NCBI RefSeq assembly: GCF_005402965.1 | Contig: NZ_BJCF01000004.1 | Location: 106,430 to 170,429, forward strand | Source of the DNA: Dolichospermum planctonicum | GTDB taxonomy: Bacteria > Cyanobacteriota > Cyanobacteriia > Cyanobacteriales > Nostocaceae | DNA length: 64,000 bases | Direction of reading: 5' to 3' | Part shown: in pieces, positions 16,210 through 25,609 of the stretch | Position numbering within the stretch: position 1 is the stretch's first letter | How the letters are laid out: every line of letters starts with the position of its first letter | Program-made: the position numbers and the translations under genes | Notes under the pieces: generated by a model | What the model saw: the letters and a program-made list of their open reading frames with translations, nothing else | The model's database searches: none | Told to the model about the DNA's origin: nothing

Positions 16210-17286
16210 CTATTCAATCTTTCTCATCCGGTTGAGAGGGAAAAATATTTTGTATGCTTTACCAATGATCATATTCCGAGGTACAACTCCCCAACAACGC
16301 CCATCATAACTGCTACTACGATTATCCCTTAACATTAAATATGAATCTGGTGGTATAGTGACAGGTTTTGATAGATAAGGTTGCCCATATAATGATATGC
16401 AAGCATCAATTTCAGTTCGTTGTTTTGAAACGAGATATTTATCTTCTGCTAATGGTTTATTGTTAATAAAAACTCTTCCATCTCTGAGTTCTACTTTCTC
16501 ACCAGGTAGTCCAATTATTCTTTTAATATAGGCATCTTTAGATCTGAGTTGTAGTGTTTCTTCAGTAAGCAAAAATACTACAATATCGCCACGTTGAGGG
16601 AGTTGAAACCGATAGCTAAATTTATCAATAAAAATCCTATCTGCTTCCCACTTATTTATAGTCCCATGTAATGTGGGTTCCATAGAACCTGAAGGCATCC
16701 AGCGGGATTCAACTCCATAGTTTCTTATAGCAAACCCAAGTCCAGTCGGGAATAAACCGGATATTGCAAATAGTAGGGAAACAATAAATGCTAGTTTTTT
16801 GGAATTTTCTCGCTGAACTGGTGATAAGGTATATGTGAAATAACCAATATACCCATAAATAACTGGCAAAACTACAGGAAAAATCTTTGAGAAAATCAAG
16901 ATAATAATAACAGCTAAAATACCAAACAACCATTTACCAATGTAAAAGTTACCAACTCCTAAAAATAGCTGTGAAAGAAACATCCCCAACCAAGGGTCTT
17001 TATTCTGTTTCCGTAATTCCTCAAATTCTTGGCTGTTATTACTTTTAGCACTTGCATAAGCATCAAAAAGATTCCAGAATGAAAAAATTAAATTACCAAT
17101 TAAACACCCAATCCCAACTAATATATCTCCATCAGGACTGAAGATAAACCAAAAAGCAACTATATTTAAAGTAATGGTTAAAAATATCAGCAAATATCCT
17201 TTTTGTTTCTTTCCAGAATATATTTGTCCTAGTCCAGGGAATATTTTGGATAAATTGACTGCAAGCCAAGGTTCTTTGTTATACAT
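16210..17286 (-). CDS. lepB: Signal peptidase I with N-terminal duplicated membrane domain
   Basis: Membrane serine protease that removes signal peptides from exported proteins. The catalytic half begins near residue 175. It has the nucleophile in MPSGSMEPTLHG (near residue 199), the general-base Lys in YIKRIIGLPGEKVELRDG (near 253), and the conserved RDNRSSSYDGRCWGVVP region. The first 170 residues are unusual: two copies of a TM2-like unit (PWLAVNLSKIFPGLGQIYSG, then PWLGMFLSQLFLGVGNFYIG), each with hydrophobic helices. At 358 residues it is far longer than the roughly 190-220 of ordinary cyanobacterial enzymes. No active-site residue is missing. It is monocistronic and convergent with the ABC ATPase gene. 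Confidence 0.9.
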   Translation of the reverse strand: MYNKEPWLAVNLSKIFPGLGQIYSGKKQKGYLLIFLTITLNIVAFWFIFSPDGDILVGIGCLIGNLIFSFWNLFDAYASAKSNNSQEFEELRKQNKDPWLGMFLSQLFLGVGNFYIGKWLFGILAVIIILIFSKIFPVVLPVIYGYIGYFTYTLSPVQRENSKKLAFIVSLLFAISGLFPTGLGFAIRNYGVESRWMPSGSMEPTLHGTINKWEADRIFIDKFSYRFQLPQRGDIVVFLLTEETLQLRSKDAYIKRIIGLPGEKVELRDGRVFINNKPLAEDKYLVSKQRTEIDACISLYGQPYLSKPVTIPPDSYLMLRDNRSSSYDGRCWGVVPRNMIIGKAYKIFFPLNRMRKIE

Positions 17287-17446
17287 TGGTGTAATTAATT
17301 AAGAATTTAGTGTTTATATGTCAACCATTATCTAGCAATTTTAATCATTTATAGCCATTTTTAGAAATAAACAGCTATAAATAAGAGTTTAAGGAAAAGT
17401 GCGAGTTAAACTTAGATAAAACCGAATCAATTAGGAAATTATTGAA

Positions 17447-18706
17447 TCACTCAACCCGACGCTGTTTACCATCAAGTAAACAGCTAACAGTCATATCACC
17501 CATAACATTAATAGCAGTGCGACAACGATCAAGAAACCAGTCCACTGTCACCAACAAAGCGATATATTGAGTAGGTAAACCAACGGAAGTAAATACCAGG
17601 GTCATTGTCACCAAACCAGCTTCTGGGATACCTGCTGCACCGACAGAAGCAAAAATAGATGTCAGTACAACAATTAACTGTTGTGGCAAAGACAGATGTA
17701 AACCCAACACTTGGGCAATAAATAATGCTGACATAGCCTCATATAGAGCAGTACCATCATTATTAAAATTACTACCGACTAACGCCCCTAAAGAAGCAGA
17801 AGATTCTCGTAAACCAATTTTTTCCAACAAAGCCTCAAAAGTAATTGGTGTTGTTGCTGTGGAAGAAGCGGTAGAAAAGGCTGTTAACAAAGCTTCTGAA
17901 CCCCCACGTAAAAAGTGAGTTGGCTTCACCCAAGAACCAAATTTTACCCGCAGCAAGTAATAACAGGCTTGCAAACACAAAGCTAATAGTACGGATACAA
18001 TAAACGCACCCAAAGCTTTAAATGGTGCAAAACCCTGAAGGGCAACGGTTTTAGCAACTATTCCAAAAACTGCTAACGGCACTAAAGCGATAATCCAGTG
18101 CAGAATACGGATCACAGCTTCAAACAAAATCGTAATTACTCTCTCAATAGCTTGGTAATCTGTTTTATCTTCAGATATTTGTTGTGCTTTCAAAGCCCGC
18201 AGAACTACCCCAAATGCCAAAGCCATAAAAATCAGTTGAATGACGTTGTTATCAACTAAAGGTTTGAGGATCGAATCAGGTACAATCTCTTGTATCAGTC
18301 CCCAAGGATCAAGGGTTTTACTTGGTGCTTCAGTGCTTAATGGAGCAGCAAGAGAACCCCATGAACCGGGTTTTAACACATTAGCGACAAAAAGACCAAT
18401 AAAAATGGCTACAGTTGTATTAGTGATTAGCAGTGTTGCTAAACGGCGACCAGATTTACCTGGAATATCAGCAGTTAGAAATGAGTGAAGTACCGCCAAC
18501 ATAATTAGTGGTGTTGCTAATGCCCGCAGAGCCTTGAGTATTAAGTTACAGGGAGTAGCTAGATGATTGATTAAATCAGGATTATTTGCTGCTTGACCAC
18601 TTAGCAAAGTCCCCAGGCTAACTGCAAAGACGATAGAAATTACAATCTGTAATGCTAAAGGAATATGTTTCCATGATCTGTATTTTTTTGAGGTAACTTT
18701 GCTCAT
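17447..18706 (-). CDS. Dicarboxylate/amino acid:cation symporter (DAACS family)
   Basis: Secondary transporter that couples uptake of an acidic amino acid or dicarboxylate to Na+ or H+. The 419-residue protein has the family's hydrophobic pattern. It also has the two re-entrant substrate-loop signatures, in degenerate form: TAFSTASSTATTPITFEALL near residue 275, and NFNNDGTALYEAMSALFIAQ about 35 residues later. A third conserved stretch, GAAGIPEAGLVTMTLV, lies near 360. The typical SSAATLP reads SSTATTP, which may affect substrate preference. It is a single gene; the 200-base upstream gap presumably holds its promoter and that of the divergent cyclase-family gene. The exact substrate cannot be inferred. 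Confidence 0.9.
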   Translation of the reverse strand: MSKVTSKKYRSWKHIPLALQIVISIVFAVSLGTLLSGQAANNPDLINHLATPCNLILKALRALATPLIMLAVLHSFLTADIPGKSGRRLATLLITNTTVAIFIGLFVANVLKPGSWGSLAAPLSTEAPSKTLDPWGLIQEIVPDSILKPLVDNNVIQLIFMALAFGVVLRALKAQQISEDKTDYQAIERVITILFEAVIRILHWIIALVPLAVFGIVAKTVALQGFAPFKALGAFIVSVLLALCLQACYYLLRVKFGSWVKPTHFLRGGSEALLTAFSTASSTATTPITFEALLEKIGLRESSASLGALVGSNFNNDGTALYEAMSALFIAQVLGLHLSLPQQLIVVLTSIFASVGAAGIPEAGLVTMTLVFTSVGLPTQYIALLVTVDWFLDRCRTAINVMGDMTVSCLLDGKQRRVE

Positions 18707-18912
18707 ACTTTTTTGCAGATAAGGTATAGGATGGTTTTGAAGTATCCGTTCTTTTATTCCCCCAATTCAATCAAGATAATTTACGTGATATTTGATAAAA
18801 CTTTACACTTTCCCCTTCCCCAAAATTGGTAAAATCAAATACCTGATATCCTATTAATGTGTGTATTTTGGGAATTATTTGTTAAAATTTCCTCAACTTA
18901 CGAATAAATCCT

Positions 18913-19638
18913 GTGACTATCCAAAATCCCCGACAATCAAGTAATATAAATTACTCTCGTGTTATCCATCTCAGTCATCTAATTGATACAGATATACCCA
19001 AATGGACAGGTGATCCTCCGGTAGAATTTACCAGTGTTGCAGAAATTGAAAACGATGGTTATTACCTGCGACGCTTTTCTTTAGGAGAACATAGCGCCAC
19101 TCATATTAATGCCCCCAATAGTTTTGATGGTAATGGTGCAAGTGTTGACAAATACCCAGCAGCATCATTAATATTACCTGCTATAGTTATTAATATTTGC
19201 AGACAAGCCGCAGTCAATTCCGATTATGTTTTGACAATTGGTGACATCCAAACTTGGGAAAATGAGTTTGGGGAAATTCCTGTGGGTAGTTTAGTAATAC
19301 TATATACTGGTTGGCAAGAAAAATGGTTAAATCACCAGGCGTTCTTTGGACAGGACACAGCCGGAAAAATGCACTTTCCCGGTTTTAGCTATCAGGCAAC
19401 TGAGTTTTTAATTAAACATAGAAAAATAGCTGGAGTCGGTATTGATACTCACGGTGTAGACTCTGGGCAGGATACCAGTTTTACTATAAATCGTTTGCTG
19501 TTAGAGCGATCGCTAATTGTCCTGGAAAATCTTACGAATTTAGATCAGTTACCACCTCAAGATATTACCTTAATCATTGGTATTCTTAGATTAAGAGGAG
19601 GTTCTGGTTCTCCGGCTGCGGTAATGGCATTATTTTGA
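18913..19638 (+). CDS. Cyclase family protein (kynurenine formamidase-like)
   Basis: A metal-dependent hydrolase of the cyclase/KynB superfamily, 241 residues. The metal-site motif HxxTHxxxP is present as HSATHINAPNSF near residue 57. Downstream comes VGSLVILYTGWQEKW and a conserved GVGIDTHGVDSGQD, the usual family layout. Some members hydrolyse N-formylkynurenine, others are lactonases or isatin hydrolases, so the substrate is open. The start is GTG 18913; an upstream AGGA-like site is weak. It is alone on its strand. Directly after the stop begins a T-rich tandem repeat that could aid termination. Confidence 0.88.
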   Translation: MTIQNPRQSSNINYSRVIHLSHLIDTDIPKWTGDPPVEFTSVAEIENDGYYLRRFSLGEHSATHINAPNSFDGNGASVDKYPAASLILPAIVINICRQAAVNSDYVLTIGDIQTWENEFGEIPVGSLVILYTGWQEKWLNHQAFFGQDTAGKMHFPGFSYQATEFLIKHRKIAGVGIDTHGVDSGQDTSFTINRLLLERSLIVLENLTNLDQLPPQDITLIIGILRLRGGSGSPAAVMALF

Positions 19639-19652
19639 ATTTTTATTTTTTT

Positions 19653-19720
19653 AAGTTATTTTTTTAAGTTATTTTTTAAGTTATTTTTTTAAGTTATTTT
19701 TTTAAGTTATTTTTTTTAAT
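19653..19720. repeat. Five tandem copies of AAGTTATTTTTTT
   Basis: AAGTTAT begins at 19653, 19666, 19678, 19691 and 19704, that is, a 12-13 base period with T-runs of 6-8 between. It follows the stop of the cyclase-family gene by 15 bases. Such slippage-prone T-tracts would make the copy number variable between strains. The rest of the gap to 20113 holds no gene. Confidence 0.85.
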
Positions 19721-19900
19721 ATTTTCCAGCATAACACCGGAAAATGTTTAAGGTTGATTAAATTTGTGACAGATGAAGAATATCTAAAACTAGATATCTT
19801 CACTTTTTTAAACACAGCGGAGGTGATTGCTAAAGATTAGCAATACCGCTGGTTAGGTTTTCAAATACAGCAGTTTTCGAGAAGATGAGATACATATTTA

Positions 19901-19917
19901 GCGGGCAAGATGCCCGC
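19901..19917. repeat. Palindrome GCGGGCAAGATGCCCGC, copy 1
   Basis: Seven-base perfect arms around AGA, followed by ACCACA. An identical 17-mer plus ACCACA lies at 25549-25565. It is a small dispersed palindrome, one of several families in this window. Confidence 0.75.
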
Positions 19918-20113
19918 ACCACAGGAGTTTGATTATTCCGGTTTGTACCCCATTTGAATCAAATATCCTGTAAATGAGAATTACTTAATGGGAGTTTGCT
20001 ATTATTCCGGTCAAGAGTAGAGACGTGGTTTATTGTACTGCTACTCTTGCCATTAATTCTAGATTATGAACTGGAGGCTTGAGACTTGGAATTATAGACT
20101 CTGACCAGCAGTT

Positions 20114-20308
20114 TTAGATTTCACCATTAACCTGCATTTGATGAACTTGATCTGCTAACTCTTGACGCTGTTGGGCGTCTAACTTATCAATTGCCAACAT
20201 TCCCATGAGAATAACCTCTTTCAAGGTTAAGCGAGTTGAATGTGCCTGTTTTTGCACAATCTCCTTAATGATGGGACTAACACCGATTGCTGTACTAGCT
20301 CTAGCCAC
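20114..20308 (-). CDS. Small hypothetical protein, 64 residues
   Basis: A 64-residue helical protein starting with GTG 20308 and reading ARASTAIGVSPIIKEIVQK near its N-terminus, then a heptad-like C-terminal half (IDKLDAQQRQELADQVHQMQ). It looks protein-like in composition compared with the surrounding AT-rich DNA, but there is no good ribosome binding site before the GTG and no recognised domain. It lies alone between a repeat region and a 748-base gap. Real or not is uncertain. Confidence 0.45.
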   Translation of the reverse strand: MARASTAIGVSPIIKEIVQKQAHSTRLTLKEVILMGMLAIDKLDAQQRQELADQVHQMQVNGEI

Positions 20309-21056
20309 GGAATAAAAGGAAACATTAATAACTTCGCATACATCCTAGCACTTTTCGCGCAGTTATTCTACACCTCTAGAACTGATATGCTTTTGTTTTG
20401 ATAGATGTTCATATATCTAATCCAGACTATAAGTGGCAAGCAGACCCGGTAATTCTGCAAATATAACTTTTTGACGACGGGTATAACCATTCTATAGCAA
20501 GCATTTCCACGATTTACTTATTTTGCCATACAAAACTATGTTTTTTGCATAACACAAAAAAGTTAAATATTTTTACTTAAAATAACTAAAGTATAAATTA
20601 TATATAAATATATATAAATAATATGTCATGTAACCCTTGTAAATTACACCTTTTAGCTTTTCTTAGAAATTTTTATTGATATGTATTTATACATAAAAAA
20701 TAATTTATTAATTTTTATTAAAAATAAACAGCACAAACAACTCATAATTGTCATCTATCAAAAGTATGAGATTGTGGTTTTGACTAAAATTCATGTGAAA
20801 ACAATGGTGAAAGATGAACAGACAAAAGGCAGGAAAGATTATGTAGTCAAGATTTCAGACTCCCGACTCTAAAAACTGGGTATTTTTTAATGCTGACATT
20901 GGGGTATAGCTGATAGCCAGGTTAATCTAAGTCCATGACATTGCTGAATAACGCTAAATATCGTCAAATAGTACAATGCTCGAAATCTTCCTGAATTCAC
21001 CTAACTAAGGCCGTCATAAGAAAAAGTAGTGAATACCTACAAGGAAGAAAACAACT
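20309..21056. other. AT-rich intergenic region without a convincing gene
   Basis: 748 bases, very rich in A and T in the centre (20520-20720), with runs such as TATATATAAATATATATAAA near 20600. A 63-codon plus-strand frame at 20681-20872 has poor codon usage and no domain, and I do not accept it as a gene. The last hundred bases should hold the promoter of the SGNH hydrolase gene; AAGGAAGAA at 21040-21048 is its ribosome binding site. Confidence 0.5.
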
Positions 21057-22166
21057 ATGAGTGGATCTTATCTCTTGGCCGCAAGCTTATTAACAGGATT
21101 AGTAATACCAACACCAGTGCTTCCACAGATACCTAATCCTGGGAAAAATTCTCCATCTTTGTTGGATTTAGCGCCGGGTTTCCAGTCTGACAACAGCAGA
21201 AAAATCTCCCTCCGGGAAATTGCTGTACCTGAATTTAGCAGTCAAACTGAACCTTCTTCAGCAGGTGGAAAAAGTATCTCCGGGATTAATACATCATTAC
21301 CAGAATTTAGCAAACAAACTTTTTCGCCTCATAAAAAGTCGTCAAAATTTAGACAATATAGGTTATTAAATCCAGTTAAATCATCATTCAACTTTAATAG
21401 CCAAAAAAGTAAAACAAAGCCACATATCTCTGGTCGTAAACTTTACCAGCAAAGACTAGCCTCACTGAGAATTGGTCAAATTTATACGCGCACGGATAAT
21501 GATGACAATTTAGAATCATCCTGGCAGTTAGACAAAACATCTAAACCAACTTATCAAGACTGGAAAAGCTTATTAACCATGGAAGCTAAGGCCATTAGTC
21601 AAGGTCAAGGTACAAATCGTTTGAGTATCTTGGTAGGTGATTCTTTGAGTTTGTGGTTTCCGAAAGAAAACCTGCCTGTGGGTAAATTATGGCTAAATCA
21701 GGGCATATCTGGAGATACTTCCCAGGGTGTTTTTCAAAGATTGTCGGCATTTTCCACAACCAGACCAGATGTGATTTACTTAATGATTGGGATTAACGAT
21801 TTACGTAAGGGTGCTAGTAACAAGTCAATTTTGCTCAATTCCCAGCGAATTATCCACAGTTTACGTCAGAGTCATCCCACAAGTCAGATTATTATGCAAT
21901 CTATTTTACCTGTGCGATCTGGGAAAATTGCTAACAGTCGGATTCGTTACATTAACGCCCAACTAGCTGTAATTGCCAAACAGCAAGGAGTTAATTATCT
22001 GAATATTCACCATTTGTTTACGGATGTTGATGGCAACTTGCTTCCTGAATTAAGTACAGACGGATTGCATTTATCTCCAGCCGGATATCAAGTGTGGCAA
22101 TTCGCACTTGAGCAAACAGAATATAGGGTTGCCCAAATTAACAATTCAGGTTCATTGGGGAATTAG
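21057..22166 (+). CDS. Exported SGNH/GDSL-type hydrolase
   Basis: A 369-residue protein with an N-terminal signal-like segment (SGSYLLAASLLTGLVIPTP), a low-complexity Ser/Lys-rich linker to about residue 175, and a C-terminal SGNH hydrolase domain. The catalytic blocks are all visible: Ser in ILVGDSLSLWF (block I), Gly in QGISGDTSQGV (block II), Asn in MIGINDLRKG (block III), and Asp/His in DGLHLSPAGYQVW (block V). Members are esterases or lipases acting on acyl or acetyl groups, including those of cell-wall polymers; the substrate here is unknown. ATG 21057 follows a strong ribosome binding site. It precedes a hypothetical membrane protein by 195 bases. Confidence 0.9.
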   Translation: MSGSYLLAASLLTGLVIPTPVLPQIPNPGKNSPSLLDLAPGFQSDNSRKISLREIAVPEFSSQTEPSSAGGKSISGINTSLPEFSKQTFSPHKKSSKFRQYRLLNPVKSSFNFNSQKSKTKPHISGRKLYQQRLASLRIGQIYTRTDNDDNLESSWQLDKTSKPTYQDWKSLLTMEAKAISQGQGTNRLSILVGDSLSLWFPKENLPVGKLWLNQGISGDTSQGVFQRLSAFSTTRPDVIYLMIGINDLRKGASNKSILLNSQRIIHSLRQSHPTSQIIMQSILPVRSGKIANSRIRYINAQLAVIAKQQGVNYLNIHHLFTDVDGNLLPELSTDGLHLSPAGYQVWQFALEQTEYRVAQINNSGSLGN

Positions 22167-22361
22167 AGTGGTGAAGATGCGTATTCTACAAGACTTCCAT
22201 ATAATTGATCTATGCAAATTAAATGTATATTAACGTAAGTTGCTGGTTGAGAAAAAAGGCAAGGGGCAAGGGCAAGAGGTAAGAATTTCTACCAATTACC
22301 AATCACCAGCCTAAATTTACATAACTAGCAACTTGGGTTATGTTATTTCACAGGTCAGGGT

Positions 22362-23252
22362 GTGAGAACTATCACTAAATATCAAATGGTAGATCGGATA
22401 AATGATATCGCTTGGCAAGCTCACCAAGGAAGCGTTGCAGCGATTATTCAAGTCTTGAATGAAAGGCTAATTATATCTGGTGTGAGAACTAGGGCGATTT
22501 TCGCGGCTGGTGTGTTGCAAATTTTGTGTGAAGCGGCTACGGTGGAGCAACTTGAGCAATGTACCTTGGTTCCAAAAATCCAACAAATTTTGGAGTCAAT
22601 TGCACCGCGTCACATTCGTCGAGTCTATATCAATAGTCGAATTGTACGAGAAGAACAATTACTATGGTTAAAGGAAATTCACCGTGATGCCGATCATCAA
22701 TTTCTATGGTCACAGGAAGTTATATTGTCCCAACCAAATTTCTGGAAGCGGCTAATTCGAGATCTAAGGGAAACTGATGCCAAATCCAGAAAACCTATTT
22801 TAGCTCAACCGCAATCTTTACTCAAGAATCGGGATCAAGGGAAAATTTCAGTCAACACTGGGGTAATAGCAGTTTCTGGTTTATGTTCACTAATTTTACT
22901 GGCTTGGTTGGATTTTCGCTTAGGTAATACACTAAAAAGTTTGTTAATATTCACAGGTTCTCAATCTTCGCAAACAGCAAATCAAAGATCGTCTAGCCAA
23001 AGTCTTTTAACACTATCTGATGATCCATTTGCTGCTTCTGTACGACTGGCTAACCGGGCTAGTGTTGCTAGTAGAACAGCTATCACCTCAACTCAGTGGT
23101 TGGAATTAGCTGCTACTTGGCAACGGGCTTCTGATTTAATGGGTCAGGTTTCACCTAGCCACAGCCGCTATCAAGAAGCACAAATTAGAACTAAATTATA
23201 CAAGAAGTTTAGTCAGGTAGCCCAGAAAAAAGCTGAGAAAAGTGAATTGTGA
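22362..23252 (+). CDS. Hypothetical single-span membrane protein, cyanobacterial type
   Basis: A 296-residue protein of unknown function. The first 115 residues are a soluble helical domain (QMVDRINDIAWQAHQGSVAA, IRRVYINSRIVREEQLLWLK). One membrane helix lies near residues 168-185 (TGVIAVSGLCSLILLAWLD), and a Ser/Gln-rich linker leads to a helical C-terminal domain (residues about 220-290) with ASVRLANRASVASRTA. The last residues are highly charged. GTG 22362 is the start and follows a weak site. Layout suggests a cytoplasmic sensor-like or scaffold domain anchored in the membrane, but no family is recognised. Confidence 0.75.
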   Translation: MRTITKYQMVDRINDIAWQAHQGSVAAIIQVLNERLIISGVRTRAIFAAGVLQILCEAATVEQLEQCTLVPKIQQILESIAPRHIRRVYINSRIVREEQLLWLKEIHRDADHQFLWSQEVILSQPNFWKRLIRDLRETDAKSRKPILAQPQSLLKNRDQGKISVNTGVIAVSGLCSLILLAWLDFRLGNTLKSLLIFTGSQSSQTANQRSSSQSLLTLSDDPFAASVRLANRASVASRTAITSTQWLELAATWQRASDLMGQVSPSHSRYQEAQIRTKLYKKFSQVAQKKAEKSEL

Positions 23253-23285
23253 GCAGGTTCAGATTTCAGATTTCTGGAATTTCCA

Positions 23286-24251
23286 CTATTTACTCATTTC
23301 TAACATCCGTCGCATGGGTCGCAACGCAGCTAGGCGGATTTCTTCTGACATGGTAATTTCTGGTGTGCGATTTTTCATGGCTAAATACAGTTTTTCTAAG
23401 GTATTTAACCGCATAAATGGACATTCGTTACAGTTACAATCATTCTGTGGAGGTGCGGGAATGAAGTTTTTCTCAGGTGCTAGTTTTTGCATCTGGTGAA
23501 TGATTCCTGGCTCTGTAGCCACGATAAATTCCTGGCTAGGGCTGGTTTGACAATAATTGAGTAAGGCAGCTGTAGAGCCAATAAAGCTGGCGTGACGTAA
23601 GACGCTGGTTTCACATTCGGGGTGAGCGATCGCTTCTGCTTTAGGATGTGTAATTTTTAACTCCACTATTTTCTTTTCCGAAAAAGTTTCATGGACAATA
23701 CAACTACCTTGCCATAGAAGCATTTCCCGTCCAGTTTGTTCGATTACATACCGTCCCAAGTTCCGATCTGGGGCAAAAATAATTGGCTGTTGAGGGGGTA
23801 TTTGCTGGACAATTTTCACAGCGTTGGCACTAGTGCAGATAATATCGCTCATGGCTTTGATTTGAGCCGAGCAGTTAATATAGGAAATAACTAAATGGTC
23901 AGGGTGTGCGGCTTTGAAAGCTGCAAACTCTTGAGGAGGACAACTATCTGCTAAAGAACAACCTGCATTGATATCTGGTAATAGTACCAATTTATCCGGG
24001 TTGAGGATTTTGGCGGTTTCCGCCATGAAGTGAACACCAGTAAAAACAATTACATCTGCTTTAGTATTTGCCGCAGCTTTGGCTAATTGCAAGGAGTCAC
24101 CAATAAAGTCGGCAATGTCTTGAATATCAGGGTCTTGGTAGTAGTGGGCTAATATTACCGCATTCAGTTCTGTTTTGAGATCCTCAATGGCAGTAAATAA
24201 ATCTAATGGTAGATTATCTGATTTCGGTTGAGTAAGTGTAGTTGTAAACAC
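23286..24251 (-). CDS. nadA: Quinolinate synthase
   Basis: Condenses iminoaspartate with dihydroxyacetone phosphate to quinolinate, the second step of de novo NAD synthesis, using a [4Fe-4S] cluster. The 321-residue protein has [20 protein letters not shown] at residues 34-54. The three cluster cysteines are seen in [21 protein letters not shown] and [10 protein letters not shown]. The motif [10 protein letters not shown] and the GSTAALL segment also match the family. Length is usual for the compact cyanobacterial enzyme. It is not next to nadB or nadC. It ends 33 bases from the convergent hypothetical gene and starts divergently from the phosphoesterase gene. Confidence 0.95.
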   Translation of the reverse strand: MFTTTLTQPKSDNLPLDLFTAIEDLKTELNAVILAHYYQDPDIQDIADFIGDSLQLAKAAANTKADVIVFTGVHFMAETAKILNPDKLVLLPDINAGCSLADSCPPQEFAAFKAAHPDHLVISYINCSAQIKAMSDIICTSANAVKIVQQIPPQQPIIFAPDRNLGRYVIEQTGREMLLWQGSCIVHETFSEKKIVELKITHPKAEAIAHPECETSVLRHASFIGSTAALLNYCQTSPSQEFIVATEPGIIHQMQKLAPEKNFIPAPPQNDCNCNECPFMRLNTLEKLYLAMKNRTPEITMSEEIRLAALRPMRRMLEMSK

Positions 24252-24402
24252 AATTAAAAACTGCTGTTTTAGAGAATGAGATGACCTTGTGGATTAAATT
24301 ATAGTAGTTTTTACCAAAAATAGGGGATGATTGATATTAGCAATTTATGCCCAAATTCCTTGGAGTTTCCTATCCTGGAGATATACGGCTTTTTAAAGTG
24401 GC

Positions 24403-25314
24403 ATGACCAGTCAGAAAACTCAATCAAAACCTGTGAAAATTGCTGTAGTTGGGGATATTCACGACCAATGGGACGTGGAAGATGGTATGGCACTTAAACA
24501 TCTTGGTGTGGACTTAGTGCTGTTTGTCGGCGATTTCGGGAATGAATCAGTAGAAGTGGTAAAAACGATCGCTTCCCTAGATATTCCCAAAGCAGCGGTA
24601 ATGGGCAACCATGACGCATGGTACTCGGCCACCGAATGGGGACGCAAAAAATGTCCTTATGACCGCACCAAGGAAGACTGGGTACAGAAACAGCTAGATT
24701 TATTAGGGGCTGTCCAAGTCGGTTATAGTAAGTTGGATTTCCCGCAGTGGAATTTAACTGTGGTGGGTGGTCGTCCTTTTACGTGGGGTGGACCTGAATG
24801 GAGATTTGCGGAAATCTGTCAAGAACGTTATGGTGTTTCGAGTTTAGATGATTCCGCAGATAAAATTGTCAATGTAGTTAAAAATACTACTTGCGACAAT
24901 ATTATTTTTTTAGGACACAATGGACCTAGTGGTTTAGGCGATCGCGCTGAGGACCCTTGTGGCAAAGATTGGCATCCCATTGGCGGTGATTTTGGTGATC
25001 CTGATTTAGCGGCGGCCATTTCTCAAACTCTCAACATGAACAAAACAGTTTCTTTAGTTGCTTTTGGTCATATGCACCGGACTTTGCGCCATACTAAGAA
25101 ACTAGAAAGGAAAGCTGTATTTAAAAGCCCAGAAGGGACTATTTACTTAAATGCTGCTAATGTCCCCAGAATTGTCCAGGAAAACGGCGTAAAATTACGG
25201 AATTTCTCCCTGGTCTTTTTAGATGGGGGTATGGTGACAAAAGTTGCTCTCGTTTGGGTGGGTAAGGACTACCAGGTGGCGGCTGAGGAAATTTTTTATA
25301 ATTCTTTGGTTTGA
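24403..25314 (+). CDS. Metallophosphoesterase, TIGR04168 type
   Basis: A 303-residue binuclear metal phosphoesterase. The five metal-site motifs occur in order: VGDIHDQWD, LFVGDFGNESV, MGNHDAWYS, FLGHNGPSGLG and FGHMHRTLR. The spacing and the extra insert with WGRKKCPYDRTKEDW fit the cyanobacterial and plant family TIGR04168, for which no physiological substrate is known to me. ATG 24403 lies 151 bases from the divergent nadA start, and the shared spacer should contain both promoters. The gene is followed by tRNA-Ser about 76 bases later. Confidence 0.9.
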   Translation: MTSQKTQSKPVKIAVVGDIHDQWDVEDGMALKHLGVDLVLFVGDFGNESVEVVKTIASLDIPKAAVMGNHDAWYSATEWGRKKCPYDRTKEDWVQKQLDLLGAVQVGYSKLDFPQWNLTVVGGRPFTWGGPEWRFAEICQERYGVSSLDDSADKIVNVVKNTTCDNIIFLGHNGPSGLGDRAEDPCGKDWHPIGGDFGDPDLAAAISQTLNMNKTVSLVAFGHMHRTLRHTKKLERKAVFKSPEGTIYLNAANVPRIVQENGVKLRNFSLVFLDGGMVTKVALVWVGKDYQVAAEEIFYNSLV

Positions 25315-25390
25315 TCGCTGCCAATTCTGTAATTATATGTTATGATTCTATTTGTCAGTTTTGATTTTCAACAATTCTGGCAAATAATCT

Positions 25391-25475
25391 GGAGAGGTGG
25401 CAGAGTGGTCGATTGCGCCTGACTTGAAATCAGGTGAAGTGAGAGCTTCCGGGAGTTCGAATCTCCCCCTCTCCG
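25391..25475 (+). tRNA. tRNA-Ser (anticodon TGA)
   Basis: 85 bases fold as a class II tRNA. Acceptor stem GGAGAGG pairs with CCTCTCC, with G as discriminator. The anticodon arm CCTGA-CTTGAAA-TCAGG carries TGA (reads UCA and other UCN codons). A long variable arm GAAGTGAGAGCTTC follows, and the T arm GGGAGTTCGAATCTCCC is complete. The variable arm and G73 identify serine. CCA is not encoded. Confidence 0.97.
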
Positions 25476-25548
25476 TTTGATTTTTTTATCGCATTGACTT
25501 GTTAATTATCAATTACAGCACGTTCGGCTTGAGTAAGGTACACCATTG

Positions 25549-25565
25549 GCGGGCAAGATGCCCGC
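25549..25565. repeat. Palindrome GCGGGCAAGATGCCCGC, copy 2
   Basis: Identical to the copy at 19901-19917, including the following ACCACA. It lies 45 bases beyond the stop of purF (25610, minus strand) and could contribute to 3' end formation of that transcript. Confidence 0.75.
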
Positions 25566-25609
25566 ACCACACTGGCTAGAATTTAAGTTACAGTTTCAAA
25601 CCCAATTTT

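Noticed and set aside
20681..20872. 63-codon plus-strand frame in AT-rich spacer
   Set aside because: Composition follows the AT-rich background (runs of Ile, Lys, Asn), no ribosome binding site and no domain; not accepted as a gene.
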